A stretch of 64,000 bases of DNA from Hyphomicrobiales bacterium (GTDB taxonomy: Bacteria; Pseudomonadota; Alphaproteobacteria; Rhizobiales; Xanthobacteraceae): NCBI GenBank assembly GCA_013911975.1, contig JACESF010000014.1, positions 1 to 64,000 of the forward strand, given 5' to 3'. Under the pieces are notes generated by a model. That model was given only the letters and a program-made list of their open reading frames with translations, was not told where the DNA came from and made no database searches. Each line of letters opens with the position of its first letter. Positions within the stretch are counted from its first letter, which is position 1. A program made the position numbers and the translations under genes. Positions 45,826 to 54,370 of the stretch are shown here, in pieces.

Positions 45826-46803
45826 TCAGAGGAGCACGGGCATCCAGTTGATGGGCACGTAGCGGTAGCCCGCCCCGTCCTTCTCCACAAAGGCGGCGGC
45901 GGGGAAGGGGAAGTGATAGCCGGCCACCATCATGCGGTCTGCCGACGCCATGTCGTAGACCTTGCGGCGGGTCTCCTCCGCCTTGGCGGCGTCCATGTCG
46001 AACACCGCGTGCCAGCCCGGATTGCGCAGGAACAGGGCCGGGATGTTGGTGACGTCCGACTGCACGAACAGCGTCTTGTCGCCCGAGGCGAGCCGGAACG
46101 AGGTGTGGCCCGGCGTATGGCCCGTGGTGGCCACGGGGGTCAGGCCGCCCACCACTTCCTTGTCCCAGCCATAGCGCTCCACCTTGCCCTCGAAGGGCTT
46201 GAAGACGCGGCGGACATTCTGGAACGCGCCCTTCATGGCGTCGGGCGCGCGGCTCATATTGCCGTCATCCATCCAGAAGGCCCATTCGGCCTCTGGCACC
46301 ATCACCTGCGCATTGGGGAAGGCGGGCGTCCCCTGGGCGGTGAGCAGGCCGTTGATGTGGTCGCCGTGGAAGTGGGAGATGACCACCACGTCCACAGTCT
46401 TCGGGTCGGTGCCGGTGGCGGCCAGCGTGCCCTGGGTGAGGCCCACCGTGCCCTGGGGGGCGCCGTTGCCGGTGTCGATCATCACCAGCTTGCCGCCGGT
46501 ATTCACCAGCAGCGTGTTGAAATTGATGGTGACCTGGTTTTCCGGGAGATAAGCGGCCCGAAGTGCGGCGTTCACCGCCTCGCGCGGCTGGTTGCGCACG
46601 AAGGTATCGGCCAGCGGCATGGTGCGGATGCCGTCGCTGATAACAGTCACCTCGGCATCGCCCACCTTGTAGCGATAGGCGCTGGGCACCTGGGTGGCGG
46701 CGGGCGGGGCGGCGGCGAGGGCCGGCGCGGCGGCGGGGAGGACGGAACCGGCGGCGGCTGCGGTGGTCACGGCAAGAAAGTCGCGTCGCGAAAAAGCGGG
46801 CAT
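45826..46803 (-). CDS. Exported MBL-fold metallo-hydrolase
   Basis: The 325-aa protein has a clear Tat signal (FSRRDFLAV at 4-12, then an Ala-rich run) and a metallo-beta-lactamase fold with H144, H146, D148 and H149 in SHFHGDH, plus downstream TTGHTPGHTSF. Members of this group include lactonases, glyoxalases and sulphatases; the substrate is unknown. ATG 46803 has GGAGG about 5 bp upstream. Confidence 0.88.
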   Translation of the reverse strand: MPAFSRRDFLAVTTAAAAGSVLPAAAPALAAAPPAATQVPSAYRYKVGDAEVTVISDGIRTMPLADTFVRNQPREAVNAALRAAYLPENQVTINFNTLLVNTGGKLVMIDTGNGAPQGTVGLTQGTLAATGTDPKTVDVVVISHFHGDHINGLLTAQGTPAFPNAQVMVPEAEWAFWMDDGNMSRAPDAMKGAFQNVRRVFKPFEGKVERYGWDKEVVGGLTPVATTGHTPGHTSFRLASGDKTLFVQSDVTNIPALFLRNPGWHAVFDMDAAKAEETRRKVYDMASADRMMVAGYHFPFPAAAFVEKDGAGYRYVPINWMPVLL

Positions 46804-46913
46804 GACACCCTCCATGAATTGGGGCGTCGGCACCTTAAGGCGACGTAACGTCAATTCCGATCACCCGCCGTGCGATGCGGGTTCACGTTTGAGCGAGCAG
46901 GGCGCCCGGACAT

Positions 46914-46936
46914 GAAAACGGGGGCCGAAGCCCCCG
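46914..46936 (-). terminator. Terminator after the amino-acid-binding protein gene
   Basis: On the minus strand CGGGGGC-TTCG-GCCCCCG, a 7-bp stem with UUCG tetraloop, is followed by TTTTC. Confidence 0.9.
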
Positions 46937-46961
46937 CATCTCATCCTGAAATCCGCCGCGC

Positions 46962-47975
46962 TCAGCGGTAGGGCGGCGCGTACTGGATGCCGCCGAGGCT
47001 CCAGAGCTGGTTGATGCCGCGCGGGATGGCGAGGCGCGAGCCGGTGCCCACGTTGCGCTCATACACTTCGCCGTAATTGCCCACGGCCTTCACGATGCGC
47101 GCGCTGAAGTCCTTGGTGAGGCCGAGCTGCTCGCCATAGGTGCCTTCCACGCCCAGCAGGCGCTTCACGTCCGGCTTCGCGGACTTGAGCGCGTCCGGGA
47201 GGTTGGCGCGGGTCACGCCCAGCTCCTCGGCGTTGAGCATGACGTAGTGGGTCCACTTCACGATGTTGAACCACTGGTCGTCGCCCTGGCGGACCACCGG
47301 GCCGAGCGGCTCCTTGGAGATCACGTCCGGCACCACGATGTGGTCGACCGGCTTCTTCATGACGAGGCGCAGGGCGTAGAGCTGCGAGACGTCGGTGGTG
47401 AGGGTGTTGCAGCGCCCGTCCTCATAGGCCTTCACCAGCTCGTCCGTGTTGGGCACGGTCACGAGCTCCAGCTTCATATTGTTGGTCTTGAAGAAGTCTT
47501 CCGTGTAGCCCACCGCGGTCGTGCCGCTCTGCACGCACACCTTCGAGCCGTCCAGCTCCAGGGCCGAGACGATGTTGCGCGAGGTGGGCACCAGGAAGCC
47601 CTGGCCGTCATAATAGGTGATGGCGCTGAACAGCAGGCCGAGCCCGGCCTCACGCTCCACGGTCCAGGTGGAATTGCGCGAGAGCACGTCGATCTGGCCC
47701 TTCTGCAAGGCCGGGAAGCGCTCGTCCGCCGAGAGGGGGAAGAAGGTCACCTTGTTCGGGTCGTCGAACATGGCCGCCGCGATGGCGCGGCAATAATCCA
47801 CGTCGAAGCCCGACCAGACGCCCTTGGCATCCGGCGCGGAGAAGCCGGGCAGGCCGCGGCTGACGCCGCAATTCAGCGTGCCGCGGTCCTTGACGGTCTT
47901 CAGCGTTTGCGCCGACGCGCCGTGGGCGGCGAGCGCGACGGCGGCGCCGGCGACCAGGGCCAGGAAGGTCTTCAT
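46962..47975 (-). CDS. AapJ-like general amino acid ABC transporter substrate-binding protein
   Basis: The 337-aa periplasmic protein has a signal peptide (cleavage near AHGASAQ, about 23) and a type 2 periplasmic-binding fold close to AapJ/BztA: TLNCGVSRGLPGFSAPDAKGVW, the CVQSGTTAVGYTEDFF middle and ERNVGTGSRLAIPRG near the C-terminus. It is an orphan in this window: no AapQMP permease or ATPase genes are adjacent. It is flanked by terminators on both sides, so it is probably monocistronic. Confidence 0.9.
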   Translation of the reverse strand: MKTFLALVAGAAVALAAHGASAQTLKTVKDRGTLNCGVSRGLPGFSAPDAKGVWSGFDVDYCRAIAAAMFDDPNKVTFFPLSADERFPALQKGQIDVLSRNSTWTVEREAGLGLLFSAITYYDGQGFLVPTSRNIVSALELDGSKVCVQSGTTAVGYTEDFFKTNNMKLELVTVPNTDELVKAYEDGRCNTLTTDVSQLYALRLVMKKPVDHIVVPDVISKEPLGPVVRQGDDQWFNIVKWTHYVMLNAEELGVTRANLPDALKSAKPDVKRLLGVEGTYGEQLGLTKDFSARIVKAVGNYGEVYERNVGTGSRLAIPRGINQLWSLGGIQYAPPYR

Positions 47976-48040
47976 GGGGAAGCCTCGTTCCGTGAGGAGA
48001 TCAGACGAACGGGAAGCGCCGTCCGAAGGCGGCGCGCGGA

Positions 48041-48070
48041 TAAAAGGAAGGCCGCCCCGGAGGCGGCCTT
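48041..48070 (-). terminator. Terminator after the L,D-transpeptidase gene
   Basis: On the minus strand AAGGCCGCC and GGCGGCCTT form a 9-bp stem with a 5-nt loop, followed by CCTTTTA, 8 bp after the stop. Confidence 0.82.
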
Positions 48071-48078
48071 CGCTGAAA

Positions 48079-48729
48079 TCAGAGGGTCACGGCCTGCCGG
48101 ACGATGACCTTGGAGCCCACCGGCACGCGGCTGTAGAGATCGATGATCTCGCTGTTCACGAGGCGGAAGCAGCCGGAGGACACCGCATAGCCGATGGTCT
48201 CGGGCTGGTTGGTGCCGTGGATGCGGTAGACCGTGCCGCCCAGATACAGCGCGCGGGCGCCCATGGGGTTGCCGGGGCCGCCGGCCATGAAGCGCGGCAG
48301 ATAGGGCTGGCGCTGGATCATCTCGGCGGGCGGGGTCCAGTCCGGCCACTCGGCCTTGCGCTCCACCTTCACGAGGCCCTGCCAGGTGAAGCCGTCGCGG
48401 CCCACGCCGATGCCGTAGCGCAGCGCCCGGTTGTTGCCTTCCACCAGATAGAGGAAGCGGTCGTTGGTGGAGATGATGATGGTGCCCGGGGGCTCGTTGG
48501 TGCGGAAATAGACCGGCTGGCGCCGATAGGCGGGGTCGATGCTCACCTCGTCGTCGGCGGGCGCCTCGCGGCCCGGCTGGTCGCCGATGTCCATGGTCGC
48601 GCCCATGCCGCGCGGCGGGACGGGCGTCGACTGCGCCATGGCGACGGAGCCGAAGGCCAGCGCGCCGAACACGAACGCGCCGGCCCGGAGCAGCGCGGTC
48701 CGCGACAGGATCTTCAAAGTGAAAGCCAT
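48079..48729 (-). CDS. L,D-transpeptidase (YkuD domain)
   Basis: The 216-aa exported enzyme should form 3-3 peptidoglycan cross-links or attach proteins to peptidoglycan. It has a signal peptide (to about residue 32) and a YkuD domain (about 82-212) with active-site H171 in YRIHGTNQPETIG and the nucleophile C187 and R189 in SSGCFRL. Confidence 0.93.
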   Translation of the reverse strand: MAFTLKILSRTALLRAGAFVFGALAFGSVAMAQSTPVPPRGMGATMDIGDQPGREAPADDEVSIDPAYRRQPVYFRTNEPPGTIIISTNDRFLYLVEGNNRALRYGIGVGRDGFTWQGLVKVERKAEWPDWTPPAEMIQRQPYLPRFMAGGPGNPMGARALYLGGTVYRIHGTNQPETIGYAVSSGCFRLVNSEIIDLYSRVPVGSKVIVRQAVTL

Positions 48730-48884
48730 TTCAGCCGGCCTCTATTCCGTTGCCCCCATGACGGCTCGCGCCGCCCGCGCGCCATCCCCAGAGGCGCGCC
48801 TTGAGATTCGATTATCCGAGGCGGAAGCGAAGGAAAAGTGAAAAACCTTGTGCGTCGCAATGCGGGATGAGGATTGCGCGGCCC

Positions 48885-50489
48885 TCACCCCTTCGCGTCG
48901 GCCTTCACGAGGTCGGCGGCCTTCTCGCCGATCATCATCACCGCCGCCGCCGTGTTGGCGGAGACGAGCGTGGGCATGACCGAGGCGTCGGCGACGCGCA
49001 GGCCCTCGAAGCCGAGGAGGCGCAGGCGGGAATCCACCACCGCCGCCGGCCCCCGCCCCATCGCGCAGGTGCCGACCGGGTGGTAGATGGTCTGGCCCGT
49101 GCGCCGGGCGAAGTCGAGCCATTCGGCGTCGGTATTCACGTCCGGGCCGGGATTCATCTCGAAGGCCCGATAAGGGTCCATGGCCGGTTGCTCGATGATG
49201 CGGCGGGCAATCCGCATGCCGCCCACCAGGCTGTCGCAATCCTCCTGCACCGCGAGGAAATTGGGCCGGATGGCGGGCGGGGTGAACGGGTCCGCGCTCT
49301 TGGCGTGGATCGAGCCCACCGACTGGGGCCGCAATTGCGTGACGCCGATGGTCATGCCCGGCAGGCGGTCCAGCGCGCGGTCGGCGGCGTTGGCGTAGCT
49401 GGCGTGCATGAAGAAATACTGGACGTCCGGCGTCTCAAGCTCCGGCCGGGTCTTCACGAAGCCGAAGGCGAGGCCCGTGCCCAGCGTCAGGATGCCGGTG
49501 CGGGTCAGGTAATATTGCGCCACCGAGCGGGCGAGCCGCCAGCCGCGGCTGGTCTCGTTGAGGGTGACGGGCTGGGAGACCCGCCAGTTCATGCGGGTGG
49601 CGAAATGGTCCTGGTAATTGTTCCCCACGCCCGGCAGGGCATGGGTGAGCGGGATGCCGGCCTTGGCCAGCACGTCGGGATGGCCGATGCCCGAAAGCTC
49701 CAGCAAATGGGGCGACTGCACCGCGCCCGCCGCCAGGATCACCTCCGCCCGCGCGGTGGCGGTCTGCTCCACCCCCTCGCGGCGATAGTGCACGCCGGTC
49801 ACGCGGCGCTCCTCCATCACCAGGTTCATGGCCTGGGCGTGGGTGACGACCTTCAGGTTCGGGCGGCCGAGGGCGGGGCGCAGATAGGCGTCCACCACGG
49901 TCCAGCGGCGGCCATCCTTCTGGTTCACCTGGTAATAGCCGACGCCTTCCTGGTCGAGGCCGTTATAGTCCTCGTTCCGCGGCAGTCCCGCCTGCTGGCC
50001 CGCGGCGATGAAGGCTTCCGCCAGCGCCGCGCGCTCGCGCACCCGCACGATGTTCATGGGGCCGGACGTGCCGCGCACGGCGGGGTCGGCGTCCGGCGCC
50101 TGGAAGGTCTCCAGCTTCTTGAAATAGGGCAGCACGTCGTCGAACGACCAGCCCTGCGCGCCCATCTGCGCCCAGCCGTCGAAGTCGCGCGGCTGGCCGC
50201 GCACATAGATCATGCCGTTGATGAGGGTGGAGCCGCCGAGCCCCTTGCCGCGGGGCACCACGATGGTGCGGTTGCCGGTGCCGTCCTCGGGCTCGGTGTT
50301 GAAGCGCCAGTTGAAGGCATCGCCCGAGAGCAGCTTGGAGAAACCGGCGGGGATGGGGATCCAGAAGCCGTCGTCCTTGCCGCCCGCCTCCAGCAGCAGG
50401 ACGGAGCGGCGCGGATCCTCGGTGAGGCGGGCGGCGAGGATGCAGCCGGCGGTGCCCCCGCCGACGATCACATAGTCGAACGTCTCCAT
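48885..50489 (-). CDS. GMC-family FAD-dependent oxidoreductase
   Basis: The 534-aa FAD enzyme oxidises alcohols (choline-, glucose- and alkyl-alcohol dehydrogenase family). It shows the dinucleotide loop VIVGGGTAGCILA (7-19), GMC signature 1 around PRGKGLGGSTLINGMIYVRG, signature 2 (GAVQSPHLLELSGIG) and the catalytic HPVGTCAMG with the C-terminal NTAAAVMMIGEKAA. The ATG overlaps the upstream E1 stop in TGATG. Last gene of the importer operon, it is a good candidate for the first oxidation step. Choline is unlikely because no betaine genes are near. Substrate unknown. Confidence 0.88.
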   Translation of the reverse strand: METFDYVIVGGGTAGCILAARLTEDPRRSVLLLEAGGKDDGFWIPIPAGFSKLLSGDAFNWRFNTEPEDGTGNRTIVVPRGKGLGGSTLINGMIYVRGQPRDFDGWAQMGAQGWSFDDVLPYFKKLETFQAPDADPAVRGTSGPMNIVRVRERAALAEAFIAAGQQAGLPRNEDYNGLDQEGVGYYQVNQKDGRRWTVVDAYLRPALGRPNLKVVTHAQAMNLVMEERRVTGVHYRREGVEQTATARAEVILAAGAVQSPHLLELSGIGHPDVLAKAGIPLTHALPGVGNNYQDHFATRMNWRVSQPVTLNETSRGWRLARSVAQYYLTRTGILTLGTGLAFGFVKTRPELETPDVQYFFMHASYANAADRALDRLPGMTIGVTQLRPQSVGSIHAKSADPFTPPAIRPNFLAVQEDCDSLVGGMRIARRIIEQPAMDPYRAFEMNPGPDVNTDAEWLDFARRTGQTIYHPVGTCAMGRGPAAVVDSRLRLLGFEGLRVADASVMPTLVSANTAAAVMMIGEKAADLVKADAKG

Positions 50490-52693
50490 CACTCGGCCGC
50501 CGCTGCGACGGGTGTTTCGATGGGTGTCCCCTTGGCGGCCATGGCCAGAGCGAGGCCGGCCATGACTTCCTCCGTCCCCGCGAAGGCCGCGCGCTCCAGC
50601 ACCTTGGAGATGGTGGGCGAGGCCACCTTGCCGGACACGCGCTGCACCGGCTGGTCCAGCCAGTCCAGATAGCGGCGCTGGATCTCGTCGGCGAGCAGGA
50701 TGCCGTAGGCGGTGGAGGACGAGCCCTGCTCGCACACCACCACATTGTTGGTCTTCATGAGGGAGGCGCCGATCGTGTCCCAATCCAGGGACGCGCGGTC
50801 GAGGCTTCGCAGGTCGATGATCTCGGCATCGATGCCGAGCCGCTCCACCGCCTCCACGCAGCGATGGACCATGGCGGAATAAGTGAGGATGGTCAGTTCC
50901 CGCCCGGGCCGCACCACCCGCGCCTTGCCCAGCGGGATGATGTAGTCGAGGTCATCAGCGGGAATGGTGCCCTGGGTCTGGTAGAGGTCCACATGCTCGA
51001 TGACGAGCACGGGGTCGTTGCAGGCCAGCGCCGCGTTCATGAGGCCCACATAGTCGAACGGCGTGGAGGCGGCGACGATGCGCCAGCCGGGGGAGGTGGC
51101 GAACATGCCCGCCGGGTCCAGCGAATGCTGCGAGCCGTAGCCGGTGCCCATGGCGATCTTGGTGCGCAGCACGAGCGGCACGTCCACGTCCGCGCCGAAC
51201 ATGTGCCGCGCCTTGCCGATCTGGTTGAACACCTGGTCGGCGGCCACCCACATGAAGTCGGGATACATGAATTCCACGATGGGCCGGTAGCGCCCGTCCA
51301 TGGCGATGCCGCCCGCCAGCCCCGCGAAGGCGCCCTCGCTGATGGGCGTGCCGAACACGCGGCCGGGAAAGGCGGCGGCAAGGCCGCGCGTGGCGCCGTT
51401 GGTGCCGCCCTTCAGCTTGTGGATGTCCTCGCCCATGATGACCAGGCGCTGGTCCGTCTCGAACCGCCGGTGCAGCACGTCGGCGATGGCATCCACGAAC
51501 TTGCGCTCCACCAGCGGCCCGGCGAAGCCGTCCGCCTCGGCGGAATGCGCGCCGGACAGTTCGGAGAGATCGCCCCTTATGCCGTGGTCCACGAAGCCGG
51601 TGTCCGGCCAGAGCGAGGGCTTGATGCGGCGGCGGTTGTCCTGCGGCTCCACGAGGCGCGCGCCCACTTCGGACATGAGCGTCTTGCAACGCTCCGTCAG
51701 GTCGTCGAACTGGCCCTGGGTCAGCAGCTTGCGGGTGATCATGGCGCGGGCGGTGCGCGCGATGGGATCGCGGGCGCGCCACGACGCCTCCTCCTCCTTG
51801 GTGCGATAGCCGAAGGCGGAGCCGGGCAGGGGGCCGTTCTGGTGGAAATAGCGGTAGACCTCAGCCTCGATCACGGCCGGTCCCTTGCCGGAGCGCATCA
51901 CCTCCAGCGCCTCCTGCATGGCGAGATGCACGGCCAGCGGGTCCATGCCGTCCACCCGCCAGGAGGGGATGCCGAAGGCGGGTCCGCGACCGGACAGGCG
52001 CGGGTCGCGGGTGGCTTCCTCCACCGTGGTCGCCACCGCATAGCCGTTGTTCTCGATGAAGAAGAGCAGCGGCAGGTTCCAGGCGGCGGCGAGATTCATG
52101 GTCTCCAGCACCGCGCCGATATTCACCGCGCCGTCGCCGAAATAGGAGACGGCCACGTCCCCCGTTCCCGCCAGCTTGTGGGCCATGGCCGCCCCCGCCG
52201 CGAGCGGCACGCCGCCGCCCACGATGGCATTGGTGCCGATGGCGCCCGCCTCGCCCCAGCGCAGGTGCATGGAGCCGCCGCGCCCGTGGCCGAAGCCCGG
52301 CTCCAGCCCGCAGATTTCCGCCAGCGAGCGATAGAGCAGGGGTTCCACGGCAGCGGGAAAGGCCGCCTTGGGATCGAGGCCGGGCGCCGCATAGGCGAGG
52401 GCCTTCGCCAGGAACTGGTGGTGGCCGCGATGGGAGCCGTTCACCTGGTCGCCGGGCCGCAGGCCGACGATGGAGCCCGCCGCGCCGCCTTCCTGGCCGA
52501 TGGAGGAATGGGCCGGGCCATGGACGAGGCCCTCGCCCGCGAATTCCAGCACCGTCTCCTCGAAGGCGCGGATGAGGCTCATCTGGGTGAGCAGGTCGCC
52601 CAGCAGCTTCGGGTCCGCCGCCGCCCAGTCCGCCTTGGTGGTGGAGAGCTGGACCCAGGGTGCCGCGGGTGAGAGTTCGGTCCGGTCCGCCAT
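50489..52693 (-). CDS. Thiamine-diphosphate-dependent dehydrogenase E1, fused alpha and beta subunits
   Basis: The 734-aa protein joins both halves of a 2-oxoacid/acetoin-type dehydrogenase E1. The alpha part (about 25-360) has the thiamine-diphosphate motif GDGAVNIG (186-193) ending in ENN (214-216). The beta part (about 395-730) has the catalytic glutamate E453 in GTPISEGAF and the C-terminal transketolase domain (VVCEQGSSSTAYG). E1 normally needs E2 and E3 partners, which are absent from the window. Start ATG 52693 follows GGAGGAA. The substrate is not evident; pyruvate, branched-chain oxoacids or acetoin-like diketones are all possible. Confidence 0.88.
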   Translation of the reverse strand: MADRTELSPAAPWVQLSTTKADWAAADPKLLGDLLTQMSLIRAFEETVLEFAGEGLVHGPAHSSIGQEGGAAGSIVGLRPGDQVNGSHRGHHQFLAKALAYAAPGLDPKAAFPAAVEPLLYRSLAEICGLEPGFGHGRGGSMHLRWGEAGAIGTNAIVGGGVPLAAGAAMAHKLAGTGDVAVSYFGDGAVNIGAVLETMNLAAAWNLPLLFFIENNGYAVATTVEEATRDPRLSGRGPAFGIPSWRVDGMDPLAVHLAMQEALEVMRSGKGPAVIEAEVYRYFHQNGPLPGSAFGYRTKEEEASWRARDPIARTARAMITRKLLTQGQFDDLTERCKTLMSEVGARLVEPQDNRRRIKPSLWPDTGFVDHGIRGDLSELSGAHSAEADGFAGPLVERKFVDAIADVLHRRFETDQRLVIMGEDIHKLKGGTNGATRGLAAAFPGRVFGTPISEGAFAGLAGGIAMDGRYRPIVEFMYPDFMWVAADQVFNQIGKARHMFGADVDVPLVLRTKIAMGTGYGSQHSLDPAGMFATSPGWRIVAASTPFDYVGLMNAALACNDPVLVIEHVDLYQTQGTIPADDLDYIIPLGKARVVRPGRELTILTYSAMVHRCVEAVERLGIDAEIIDLRSLDRASLDWDTIGASLMKTNNVVVCEQGSSSTAYGILLADEIQRRYLDWLDQPVQRVSGKVASPTISKVLERAAFAGTEEVMAGLALAMAAKGTPIETPVAAAAE

Positions 52694-52768
52694 GGTGTTC
52701 CTCCGGGGCGCTCGCGCGCCGCCTTCTTCCTTCGGGCGCCGGGCGCCCCTCGATGTTGCGAGCGCCGA

Positions 52769-52815
52769 GCGCTCAGACGTAAAAAGCGCCCAGACGTAAA
52801 GGCGCTCAGACGTAG
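52769..52815. repeat. Three 16-17-bp tandem repeats at the 3' end of the SDR gene
   Basis: GCGCTCAGACGTAAA (52769), GCGCCCAGACGTAAA (52786) and GCGCTCAGACGTAG (52802) repeat at 17- and 16-bp steps. The third covers the stop codon and last codons of the SDR gene, so the gene end has been copied twice downstream. Confidence 0.8.
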
Positions 52816-53573
52816 CCGTAGGCGGTCCACCCGCCGTCGATGCCCAGCACATGGCCGGTGATGGCGGCGCTGCCGTCCTCGGCCAGGAACACCGCCGCGC
52901 GCGCCACCTCTTCCGGCGTGATGAGCCGGCCGATGGGGGTGCGGGCCTTGAGCCGGGCGGGGTCGAGCCGTCCGCGCGCGATGAGGTCGGAGAGGAAAGG
53001 GGTCTCCACATAACCGGGCGCGAGCGCGTTCACCCGCACGCCGCTGGCGGCCCATTCCACCGCCAGCGCCTTGGCCATCATCACGACCCCGGCCTTGGAC
53101 ACGCAGTAGCCGAGCCGCTCGGGGGCGGCGAGGAGGCCGTAGAGCGAGGCCATCATGAGGATGACGCCGCTTCCCTGCGCCGTCATGCGCCGCCCCGCCT
53201 CCTGGGCGGTGAGGAAGACGCCGGTGCAATTGATGTCCATCACCCGCTGCCAGTCGGCATCGGTGACATCCAGGGTCGGCTGGTTCTGGGAGACGCCCGC
53301 ATTGGCGAGCACGATGTCCAGCGTGCCGTGGGCCGCGATCACCGCGTCATAGGCGCGGGCGAGGTCGGCGCGGGCCGTCACGTCGCCCTGCATGGCCTGC
53401 GCGCCCGGCAGGGTCGCGGCGGCGGCCTCGGCGGCGGCGAGGTCGCGGTCGAACAGGATGACGCGCGCGCCGTCCCGCGCGAACGCCTCGGCGATGGACA
53501 GGCCGATGCCGGACGCGCCCCCGGTGATGAGCGCGCTCTTGCCGGCGAGCCGTCCCTGCGCGGCGGCGCCCAT
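52806..53573 (-). CDS. SDR-family oxidoreductase
   Basis: The 255-aa NAD(P)-dependent classical short-chain dehydrogenase has the cofactor motif TGGASGIG (about 18-25), NAG (about 90-92), and the catalytic Ser (MMASLYG), Tyr and Lys (YCVSKAG). FDRD at the end of the second strand suggests NAD preference. The start overlaps the stop of the AroE-like gene (TGATG). It is likely a secondary-alcohol dehydrogenase of the operon's pathway. Confidence 0.9.
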   Translation of the reverse strand: MGAAAQGRLAGKSALITGGASGIGLSIAEAFARDGARVILFDRDLAAAEAAAATLPGAQAMQGDVTARADLARAYDAVIAAHGTLDIVLANAGVSQNQPTLDVTDADWQRVMDINCTGVFLTAQEAGRRMTAQGSGVILMMASLYGLLAAPERLGYCVSKAGVVMMAKALAVEWAASGVRVNALAPGYVETPFLSDLIARGRLDPARLKARTPIGRLITPEEVARAAVFLAEDGSAAITGHVLGIDGGWTAYGYV

Positions 53574-54367
53574 CAGCGGATCCCCAGGAAGTCGCACATG
53601 AGGGCCACCTGCTCGGCCAGCATGGGGCGGCCGGGATGGGTGCGGCAGCCGCGCGCCTTGGCGGCGGCGAGGATGGCGGTCTCCTCCGGCTGCATGATGA
53701 TCTCGGCGACGATGTGGTCCGGCGTCAGCCGGTCCGCGTCGAACGGCAGGGCGTCGCCCGCCTTCAGGCCCAGGGAGGTGCCGTTCACTACCAGATGGTG
53801 GCCGGACGGGTCGGGCGTGCCGATCTCGACGGGCAGCGCGGGGAAGGCGTCCGCGAGCCGGGCCTTCAGGTCTTCCGCCTTGGCCCGCGTGCGGTTGGCG
53901 ATGGTGAGGGACGCGACGCCCGCCCCGGCCAGGGCGAAGGCGATGGCGTTCGCCGCCCCGCCCGCGCCGGCGAGATAGGCGCTCATGCCGGCGGGATCGA
54001 TGCCGTTCACTTTCAGCCCGCGCACGAAGCCCGCGCCGTCCAGCATCTCGCCCACGAGCCGCCCGTCCGCCTCGCGGCGCACGGCATTCACCGCGCCGAT
54101 GCGCCGCGCGCTGGGGCTCAACTCGTCGCACAAAGCCGCGATGGCGGTCTTGTGGGGCACGGTGATGATGACGCCGCCCAGATTCTCCATGCGCCTGAGG
54201 CCGTTCACCACGGCGGCGAGGTTGTCGGGCGTGACGTGCATGGGCACGAGCACGCCGTCATAGCCGCGCTCGCGGGCGAAGGCGTTCACCGCCTGGGGCG
54301 TGCGCACGTGGTGGATCGGGTCCGCGAGGATGCCGAACAGGCGGGTGGTGCCGGTGATCTCGGCCAT
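53573..54367 (-). CDS. Shikimate-dehydrogenase-like protein with altered substrate pocket
   Basis: The 264-aa protein has the two-domain AroE fold: substrate domain (1-110) with TVPHK (K73 as the catalytic lysine) and D110, and a Rossmann domain (GAGGAANAIAFAL; NRTRAKAEDL). The two serines that bind shikimate in AroE (HSxSP) are replaced in HHVRTP by V21 and T23, and NTDG is replaced by MLDG. The enzyme is therefore probably not a housekeeping shikimate dehydrogenase but acts on a related or unrelated hydroxy acid. It starts 3 bp after livF stops. Confidence 0.85.
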   Translation of the reverse strand: MAEITGTTRLFGILADPIHHVRTPQAVNAFARERGYDGVLVPMHVTPDNLAAVVNGLRRMENLGGVIITVPHKTAIAALCDELSPSARRIGAVNAVRREADGRLVGEMLDGAGFVRGLKVNGIDPAGMSAYLAGAGGAANAIAFALAGAGVASLTIANRTRAKAEDLKARLADAFPALPVEIGTPDPSGHHLVVNGTSLGLKAGDALPFDADRLTPDHIVAEIIMQPEETAILAAAKARGCRTHPGRPMLAEQVALMCDFLGIR

Positions 54368-54370
54368 GGT

